Assembly (NCBI GenBank): GCA_031259195.1
Contig: JAIRLR010000125.1
Coordinates: 1-10,648, forward strand
From: Streptococcaceae bacterium
GTDB taxonomy: Bacteria > Bacillota > Bacilli > Lactobacillales > Streptococcaceae
Direction of reading: 5' to 3'
Length of the DNA: 10,648 nt
The notes under the pieces are model-generated. The model saw only the letters and a program-made list of their open reading frames with translations. It did no database searches and was not told the DNA's origin. The translations under genes were made by a program, and so were the position numbers. Shown here one piece after another: positions 7,488-10,648 of the stretch; the first letter of the stretch is position 1, and the number at the start of each line of letters is the position of its first letter.

Positions 7488-8386
7488 TGAGCTTCTGCCT
7501 CCTCCTTCTTGTCTAATAACGGATATCCTAGCTTTTTGCGCTCTTCGACAAAAATCCTAGCTACGGCTTTAGCCATATTGCGAATACGCGCTAAAAATTT
7601 CGCTCTTTCCGTTACCGATACTGCTCCCCTAGCGTCCAGTAAGTTAAAAGTATGAGAGCACTTTAAAATATAATCATATGCCGGATGAACTAAATTTTCT
7701 GTAATACAACGTTTTGCTTCTTTTTCAAAACGTTCAAAATTACCCAGTAATAAATCCTGATCAGACAGCTCAAATGAATACTTTGAGTGCTCGTACTCAG
7801 GATGCTTAAAAATCTCGCCATATTTCACATAACGCGACCATCTTAACTTATAAACGGAGTCCACTTCTTGAATGTAAGAAGCTAATCGTTCAAGTCCGTA
7901 AGTTAACTCAGCTGTAACTGGCTTAACGCTCAAGCCTCCAACTTGCTGGAAATAAGTAAACTGGGTAATCTCCATTCCATCTAGCCAAACTTCCCAACCA
8001 AGTCCTGCGCAACCCATCGATGGATTTTCCCAATTATCCTCTACAAAACGAATATCGTGTTCGCATGCAACAACTCCAAGCAAGCTCAAACTTTCCAAAT
8101 ATAACTCTTGGATATTTTCAGGCGAAGGCTTCATTACTACTTGAAACTGATGATGTTGATATAAACGATTAGGATTTTCTCCATAACGACCATCAGCCGG
8201 ACGTCTGCTCGGCTCTACATAACAAGCATTCCATGGCTCAGGGCCAATAGCTCGCAAAAAGGTATATGGACTCATCGTTCCCGCACCTTTTTCTATATCA
8301 TAAGCTTGTATTATCAAGCAACCTTGTTTTGACCAAAATTTATGTAACGTTAAAATCATCTCTTGGATACTCAATCCTTCATACAT
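7484..8386 (-). CDS. glyQ: Glycyl-tRNA synthetase, alpha subunit
   Basis: This is the catalytic alpha chain of the heterotetrameric glycyl-tRNA synthetase (class II), which activates glycine with ATP and works with the adjacent glyS product. The 300-residue protein has the hallmark segments [20 protein letters not shown] (31-50), [20 protein letters not shown] (57-76), [19 protein letters not shown] (125-143) and ERLASYI (166-172). The start is the ATG at 8386: the family N-terminus ([10 protein letters not shown]) follows it, and AAAGGAAA at 8393-8400 lies 6 bases upstream. In-frame starts further up (8404, 8443) would bury that site or add an unusual leader. It overlaps glyS by 4 bases as an operon. 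No T-box leader with the conserved GGTGG core is visible in the 189-bp divergent spacer. Confidence 0.97.
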   Translation of the reverse strand: MYEGLSIQEMILTLHKFWSKQGCLIIQAYDIEKGAGTMSPYTFLRAIGPEPWNACYVEPSRRPADGRYGENPNRLYQHHQFQVVMKPSPENIQELYLESLSLLGVVACEHDIRFVEDNWENPSMGCAGLGWEVWLDGMEITQFTYFQQVGGLSVKPVTAELTYGLERLASYIQEVDSVYKLRWSRYVKYGEIFKHPEYEHSKYSFELSDQDLLLGNFERFEKEAKRCITENLVHPAYDYILKCSHTFNLLDARGAVSVTERAKFLARIRNMAKAVARIFVEERKKLGYPLLDKKEEAEAQ

Positions 8387-8468
8387 TTTGCATTTCCTTT
8401 CCATATAAAAAATCCCTATGCTTTTTAAAAATTTGTTTACCATAAAATCATAAATCGGAAATATACTA

Positions 8469-8498
8469 ATGATAGCGAGTGTTTAGGCATTCGTCCAA
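8469..8498 (-). promoter_or_regulatory. Possible glyQS promoter
   Basis: On the minus strand TTGGAC (8493-8498) and TATCAT (8469-8474) are separated by 18 bases, about 80 bases before the glyQ start. The -35 is a poor match. It is offered only because a promoter is needed in this divergent spacer and nothing better stands out. Confidence 0.3.
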
Positions 8499-8539
8499 CT
8501 TTTTGGGTGAAAATCTAAAATTTCATCAAAATAGATATG

Positions 8540-8548
8540 TGTTAGAAT
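8540..8548 (+). promoter_or_regulatory. Extended -10 promoter for the 8576 gene
   Basis: TGTTAGAAT contains an extended -10 (TG-N-TAGAAT) 27 bases before the ATG, at a sensible distance. No clear -35 is seen, which an extended -10 can tolerate. AGGA then lies 7 bases before the ATG as the ribosome site. Confidence 0.45.
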
Positions 8549-8575
8549 ACAAAAAAAGCAGAACAGGAAAAAAAC

Positions 8576-9112
8576 ATGCAAAAGTGGAAATATTTTCTGA
8601 AGATTTTATTGTTTATCATTTTGATCAGTGTGATTATTGGTGCTATTTTTAGGAAAATAGAACAAAGTTCTACTGCATTTTATCAAGCGAGTCTTCCTTT
8701 TAAACTTAAAAATGATAGTCCAAGCAAAGAGTTTATTGATCATACCCGTTACTTGCTTTTATATGAAAACAACACTGTCGAACAACTGTCTAAAAAGTTT
8801 AAACTCTCGCCGGATATCATTGCTGGAAATCTAAAAATTTTAATGAAAGATGATCAAGTGCATTTTGCTGTGATGTTTAAGTCTAAGGATAAAAAAATAA
8901 CACAAAAAATTGTGCAGCAAGCTGGTAAAGTTATTCAAAAAAAACAACCTGAAACCAAGCAAGATGGAGTGCTAAAACTTCAATATGTAGCAAAGCAAAA
9001 TACCAAAACTATGCTTATAGGGCTAATGGTTGGCTTCTTTTGGGGAACAGGGATCATCTCCTTGCTTTTTAAAAAAGATTGTCTTCAAACTTTAAACAAT
9101 GTTTTTAACTGA
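8576..9112 (+). CDS. Small membrane protein resembling polysaccharide chain-length regulators (Wzz/CpsC-like)
   Basis: The 178-residue product has one transmembrane segment near each end (about 6-26 and 145-165) and a hydrophilic, mostly helical middle that should lie outside the cell. The second membrane segment is glycine-rich (IGLMVGFFWGTGI). The middle holds HTRYLLLYENNTVEQLSKKF (56-75) and a KIVQQAGKVI helix, which recall the extracytoplasmic part of polysaccharide co-polymerases that set capsule or exopolysaccharide chain length. This is a call by layout and weak motif likeness, not close similarity. It is short for the family, and no tyrosine kinase or glycosyltransferase gene is next to it. 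It starts at 8576 with AGGA 7 bases upstream, and is transcribed away from glyQS. The role is unproven. Confidence 0.6.
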   Translation: MQKWKYFLKILLFIILISVIIGAIFRKIEQSSTAFYQASLPFKLKNDSPSKEFIDHTRYLLLYENNTVEQLSKKFKLSPDIIAGNLKILMKDDQVHFAVMFKSKDKKITQKIVQQAGKVIQKKQPETKQDGVLKLQYVAKQNTKTMLIGLMVGFFWGTGIISLLFKKDCLQTLNNVFN

Positions 9113-9159
9113 CCTGTTTTTGCGCTTTTTTATAAAAGACCTAGTTTTAGGACAGGTCT
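9111..9159. terminator. Nested inverted repeat between convergent genes
   Basis: AGACCT (9137-9142) and AGGTCT (9154-9159) form a stem. On the minus strand it is followed by TTTTAT, so it may terminate the 76-residue ORF; part of it also serves the plus-strand gene. A wider pair GACCTGT (9111-9117) and ACAGGTC (9152-9158) encloses it, and TAA follows at 9159-9161. That outer pair resembles the tips of the repeat family, so this could also be a remnant of such an element. Confidence 0.45.
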
Positions 9160-9388
9160 AAAATTTATAATAGCGTTCACCGATTTCCGGTTTTTCTGCA
9201 CCAAATCGGCAAATGTCATCAATCATTAATGAGCAAGAGCGGATATCACAGTATTTAATCAACTGATAAAATCTTTGCAAAAACTTTAAAGCGTATTTAA
9301 AAGCCATGATATCTTCTGCTTCATATTCAAACACTAATACTTCAGACGTGTCATCTTTCTTCGAAGCAATAAAATCGGTTTTTATCAA
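9158..9388 (-). CDS. Hypothetical protein, 76 residues
   Basis: I do not recognise this ORF. It would start with TTG at 9388 (an in-frame stop lies two codons upstream) and has only a weak ribosome site. The product is soluble-looking, with an acidic N-terminal half (VLVFEYEAEDIMAFKYAL) and a cysteine-containing middle (YCDIRSCSLMIDDICRFG), and no membrane segment. Its amino acid mix looks more like a real protein than a chance frame, but it could be the surviving tail of a longer gene, because the DNA just upstream is eroded. The stop lies in a hairpin that could act as its terminator. An internal ATG gives MAFKYALKF as an alternative start. Confidence 0.35.
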   Translation of the reverse strand: MIKTDFIASKKDDTSEVLVFEYEAEDIMAFKYALKFLQRFYQLIKYCDIRSCSLMIDDICRFGAEKPEIGERYYKF

Positions 9389-9830
9389 CGCTTACTTTCT
9401 GTGATTACTGGGGTATAGTTGCCTTAGAATGCTTAGTGCTTGTCATTTGCCAATCTTTGATTTTTTGATGTAACAGTGCGTATGTTAGGAGTCACGGTTA
9501 TGGGGATGTGTCGTTTTTGTTGTTTTATCACATTATTAATTTTGGTTATAAGAAAAATATTTTCTTAGGCACATTAAAGTTAATCGTTTTATGCGCCTTT
9601 TTGTACCTGTCCTGATGCTGTCTTTCATTGTCATTGTTTTGCTAAAATTTGTAAGGGAATGATGAGATTTTGTGAATTTGAGTATGGCAATACTTTAAAG
9701 ATTATTGGTAGTATTACGCATTGGTAGTCGGCTTATTATTGCTGGCAGCTATAGTGGAGAATTGCGAATGATTTTAAATGTGAAAATAATTGTCTTAACA
9801 ATTAGTGTTAGCGATGACTTTACCAAGAGG
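9389..9830 (+). other. Eroded region with hydrophobic coding fragments
   Basis: No intact gene is present in about 440 bp. Plus-strand frames give short hydrophobic pieces broken by stops. One run begins near 9373, reads DYWGIVALECLVLVICQ, passes a TGA at about 9460 and goes on to YKKNIFLGTLKLIVLCAFLY, ending near 9606. A one-base shift then gives LMLSFIVIVLLKFVRE, ending at about 9660. A further frame gives ALVVGLLLLAAIVENCE, ending near 9769. These look like remains of one or two membrane-protein genes that preceded the ATPase remnant. The original family cannot be named. Confidence 0.4.
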
Positions 9831-9837
9831 AGTACCA

Positions 9838-10117
9838 TATAATTCGAGTGCAAAATTTAGCATGCAATACGAAAACAAAAAAATATTTTCCAACGTTAAT
9901 CTTAATTTGACTAACACCTTTTATCTACTATAAGATCGCAACGAGACCGGTAAATCGACGCTATTGGAAATTATTGCTGGATTAAAGCAACCAACCGAAG
10001 GAACGGTCGATAAAATTTCTAATAAGATTCTGTTTTTAACTTCAGTTGGGGTTAGCTCAGCGGATTTATCCATTTTTCTTAACAATCGATGTATTAGTTG
10101 CATCTTTACGATCATAA
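9838..10117 (+). pseudogene. Remnant of an ABC-transporter ATP-binding protein
   Basis: This is the N-terminal third of an ABC ATPase, dead by several independent lesions. AGGAG (9827-9831) is correctly placed 6 bases before ATA at 9838-9840, where an ATG would be expected, so the start codon seems lost. The frame gives IRVQNL, then shifts by one base near 9858 to SMQYENKKIFSNVNLNL, and is cut by TAA at 9931-9933. It then runs through the Walker A region as DRNETGKSTLLEIIAGL, where the consensus would be GRNGTGKST, so two conserved glycines are replaced. KQPTEGTVDKI follows. Another shift near 10080 may continue it to about 10117. The Q-loop, LSGGQ signature and Walker B are absent. It probably belonged to an exporter whose membrane partner was encoded nearby. 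Confidence 0.78.
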
Positions 10118-10122
10118 GAGCC

Positions 10123-10152
10123 AAAAATATCCATTTTTTTCTTGATATTTTT
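10123..10152 (-). terminator. AT-rich hairpin just after the SpoIIM-family gene
   Basis: AAAAATATC and GATATTTTT form a perfect 9-bp stem around a 12-base loop, starting immediately after the stop codon at 10153-10155. The T-run forms part of the stem. It is placed to end the minus-strand transcript and would also block plus-strand read-through from the ATPase remnant. It is weak because it is AT-only except for one pair. Confidence 0.4.
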
Positions 10153-10648
10153 TCAAAATATAATAAATCTAGGAGCGATAAATGTTTCCAGAACAGCAGA
10201 TAATAATATCAATAGAAACGTTGCATTAATCACCCAAAAAATTATCTTTAAAAGCTTTAATAGCGCTTTTTTATTAACTTCTTTTTTCAAAATTAAAAAA
10301 GTTATTGATAATAAGAAAAAAGGAAAAATACTAGCGGTTAAAATCACCGTTGACAACTCCAAAATTCCATGAATCCAAAAAAATGAAAGAGAAGAAAGTA
10401 AACTGTTCGTGCTAGTTGCTATTCCACCAATTGAAATACCTACAACAAAAAAATGAATAAATACAAAATAAAACGAATATATACCAAAACTTAAAAAAGA
10501 ATAAATGATGCTACGAACATGAATATCTAAATTTGTTAAAAAAATTATAGAAAATTTCGGAGATAGATTTAATTTAGGATGAATAGGATTTGATAAAAAA
10601 TATCCAAAAATCAAAGAAAAAACACCAATTATGAAGAAAGAAAGAAGA
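10153..10648 (-). CDS. SpoIIM/DUF95-family membrane protein (5' end outside window)
   Basis: The frame is open to the window edge, so the N-terminus is missing; an internal TTG at 10614 should not be taken as the start. The visible 164 residues contain about five hydrophobic segments and the family's marks: FLTNLDIHVRSIIYSFLSFG followed by a glycine-containing helix (VVGISIGG), then WIHGILELSTVIL, which matches the conserved HG-x-x-E helix, and a C-terminal LLILLSAVLETFI. SpoIIM-like proteins occur in sporulation loci. In non-sporing lactic acid bacteria they are found in gene clusters for circular bacteriocins, where together with an ABC ATPase they serve export or self-protection. Here the neighbouring ATPase is a pseudogene on the opposite strand, so the present role is unclear. 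The gene ends naturally at TGA. Confidence 0.72.
   Translation of the reverse strand, partial: LLSFFIIGVFSLIFGYFLSNPIHPKLNLSPKFSIIFLTNLDIHVRSIIYSFLSFGIYSFYFVFIHFFVVGISIGGIATSTNSLLSSLSFFWIHGILELSTVILTASIFPFFLLSITFLILKKEVNKKALLKLLKIIFWVINATFLLILLSAVLETFIAPRFIIF

Noticed and set aside
8387..8443. Earlier in-frame starts for glyQ at 8404 and 8443.
   Set aside because: They would include the AAAGGAAA ribosome site in the coding region and add an atypical leader before the conserved N-terminus.
9921..10124. Minus-strand open frame opposite the ATPase remnant.
   Set aside because: The recognisable Walker A coding is on the plus strand; this frame shows no motif.
10142..10372. Plus-strand open frame of 76 codons at the right end.
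   Set aside because: It is antisense to the SpoIIM-family gene, whose motifs and continued open frame are convincing.

Overview
This window is low-GC DNA that reads like a Gram-positive Lactobacillales chromosome, possibly Enterococcaceae or a relative. The evidence is the separate alpha and beta chains of a heterotetrameric glycyl-tRNA synthetase, purine-rich Shine-Dalgarno sites (AAGGAG, GGGGAG, AAAGGA), protein signatures typical of lactic acid bacteria, and AT-rich spacers. The species cannot be named from the sequence alone.

Layout: from 117 to 8386 all genes lie on the minus strand. Read in transcription order they are glyQ and glyS (overlapping by 4 bases), uvrB, a class I DAHP synthase gene broken by a one-base frameshift, and truA. 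These are housekeeping genes for tRNA charging, DNA repair, aromatic amino acid synthesis and tRNA modification. From 8576 the character changes. There is a small two-transmembrane protein with the layout of a polysaccharide chain-length regulator (plus strand) and an unrecognised 76-residue ORF (minus strand). They are followed by about 450 bp of eroded DNA with hydrophobic fragments, a heavily mutated remnant of an ABC-transporter ATPase (plus strand), and a SpoIIM/DUF95-family membrane protein that runs off the right edge (minus strand).

The most notable feature is a family of MITE-like elements. Every gap between the housekeeping genes from truA to glyS contains one: A (1-116, cut by the window), E (875-1044), B (2098-2435), D (about 4659-4867, inverted) and C (5099-5401). 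A very short relic may lie at 9111-9158. They share imperfect terminal inverted repeats (consensus GAACCTGTTAACTTGTC) and lie between TTA or TAA triplets that look like 3-bp target duplications. A, B and C carry a strongly conserved 72-bp core that D and E lack. A and E lie exactly against the TAA stop codons of truA and the DAHP synthase gene. Removing E in silico leaves the aroF stop codon 14 bp before the truA start codon, with the truA Shine-Dalgarno between them, so the element appears to have split a tight gene pair. Removing C places a GC-rich hairpin about 34 bp after the glyS stop, where a terminator would be expected.

The right end looks like the decayed edge of an accessory locus. 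A SpoIIM-family membrane protein beside an ABC ATPase is an arrangement known from circular-bacteriocin export and immunity clusters. Here the ATPase is clearly dead, and no bacteriocin precursor is visible.
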